NCBI GenBank assembly: GCA_002305535.1
Contig: DBRE01000075.1
Coordinates: 4,023-18,103 of the forward strand
Direction of reading: 5' to 3'
DNA: 14,081 nucleotides
Source: Syntrophomonas sp. UBA1376
Lineage (GTDB): Bacteria; Bacillota; Syntrophomonadia; Syntrophomonadales; Syntrophomonadaceae
In this document: piece by piece, positions 13,543-14,081 of the stretch
Numbering within the stretch: the stretch's first letter is position 1
Layout: every line of letters starts with the position of its first letter
The notes under the pieces: generated by a model
What the model saw: the letters and a program-made list of their open reading frames with translations, nothing else
What the model was told of the DNA's origin: nothing
Database searches by the model: none
Position numbers and translations under genes: made by a program

Positions 13543-14081
13543 ATGTATATGCTGCAAGCCACTGATATTTATAAAAAATTTGGGCACCTGGAAGTTCTAC
13601 TAGGGGTTTCTCTGCAGGTCAAACCAGGAGAGGTGATCGCTATTATAGGTCCCTCTGGTTCGGGAAAAAGCACCTTTTTGCGTTGCCTTAACCGTCTGGA
13701 GACCATTGATAGCGGTACCATTGAAATCGCCGGCGAAATAATGGCCCAAAACGGATCAGACGGACGGGCTGTTTACAGCGATGAAAAGACCATAACCCGG
13801 CTACGTCGCCGAATGGGCATGGTATTCCAGGATTTTAATCTGTTTCCTCACAAAACAGTTCTGGAGAACCTTATGTTGGCTCCGGTACAGGTCAAACAGG
13901 TTCCACCCCACGAAGCTGAGAAAACTGCCCAAAATCTGCTGGCCAAAGTCGGGCTATCCCAGAAGGCCAATAACTTCCCGTTTGAGCTGTCGGGTGGACA
14001 GCAGCAGCGGGTAGCTATTGCCCGAGCTCTGGCTCTAGATCCTGATATAATGTGCTTTGATGAGCCTACTTCGGCTCTGGA
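13543..14081 (+). CDS. Amino-acid ABC transporter ATP-binding protein (3' end beyond window)
   Basis: The first 179 residues of a GlnQ/HisP-type ATPase; the frame is open to the window end. Seen: Walker A GPSGSGKS (36-43), Q-loop VFQDFNLFPH (94-103), ABC signature LSGGQQQR (149-156) and Walker B DIMCFDEP (168-175). The D-loop begins at the edge; the H-loop and C-terminus are missing. It hydrolyses ATP to power the permease encoded 12 bases upstream, on the cytoplasmic side. The ATG at 13543 lies seven bases past AGAGGAG and is preferred over the ATG at 13549. The sequence between Walker A and the Q-loop (about residues 66-90) is longer than minimal, as is usual in the polar-amino-acid branch. 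Confidence 0.95.
   Translation, partial: MYMLQATDIYKKFGHLEVLLGVSLQVKPGEVIAIIGPSGSGKSTFLRCLNRLETIDSGTIEIAGEIMAQNGSDGRAVYSDEKTITRLRRRMGMVFQDFNLFPHKTVLENLMLAPVQVKQVPPHEAEKTAQNLLAKVGLSQKANNFPFELSGGQQQRVAIARALALDPDIMCFDEPTSAL

Noticed and set aside
1..14081. CRISPR array, defence island or prophage
   Set aside because: There are no evenly spaced direct repeats, and no cas, integrase, transposase or phage genes in the window; the repeats present are dispersed palindromes.

Overview
The window looks like a chromosomal piece of an anaerobic low-to-mid GC Firmicute, probably class Clostridia. The signs are strong AGGAGG-type ribosome binding sites before almost every gene, frequent GTG and TTG starts, a YmaF-family protein, a KtrAB potassium system, an FdhD protein and a short PAS protein of a type common in Clostridia. 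Acyl-CoA synthetase, glutamate dehydrogenase and FdhD together would fit a fermenting or syntrophic amino-acid or fatty-acid user (Syntrophomonadaceae or a Desulfotomaculum relative). The lineage is inference; there is no rRNA or other marker gene here.

Left part (1-4267), all minus strand: the N-terminal 148 residues of a multi-pass membrane protein cut by the window edge (1-446), an acyl-CoA synthetase (891-2576) and glutamate dehydrogenase (2981-4267). The gaps between them are long and filled with imperfect palindromic repeats. Divergent from gdhA is a plus-strand pair: a secernin-like C69 peptidase (4544-5863) and, 36 bases on, a type I glycerate kinase (5900-7045). Converging on that pair is fdhD (7269-8036, minus), with a large imperfect hairpin between.

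Middle (8389-11446), plus strand: a good promoter drives ktrA and ktrB (6 bases apart), followed after 30 bases by a 117-residue PAS-domain protein and then by a YmaF-family protein with six His-X-His pairs and an Asp-rich tail. The first two form a potassium uptake system; whether the PAS protein senses something for it is open.

Right part (11609-14081): a 58-residue winged-helix protein (minus) is divergent from an amino-acid ABC transporter operon (lipoprotein binding protein, permease, ATPase cut by the window end). The intergenic region holds a perfect 9+9 base dyad that overlays the best predicted promoter of the transporter operon, so it is a strong operator candidate. A terminator-like hairpin between binding protein and permease probably lowers expression of the downstream genes.

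Two families of dispersed short palindromic repeats occur: family A (copies near 624-710, 7061-7132, 8172-8286) and family B (2773-2820, 2836-2884, 4418-4456, 11491-11527). All lie between genes. No CRISPR array, tRNA, rRNA, transposase or recognisable riboswitch was seen. The most interesting items are the dyad with its divergent small winged-helix gene, the HxH/Asp-rich YmaF protein, and the repeat families.
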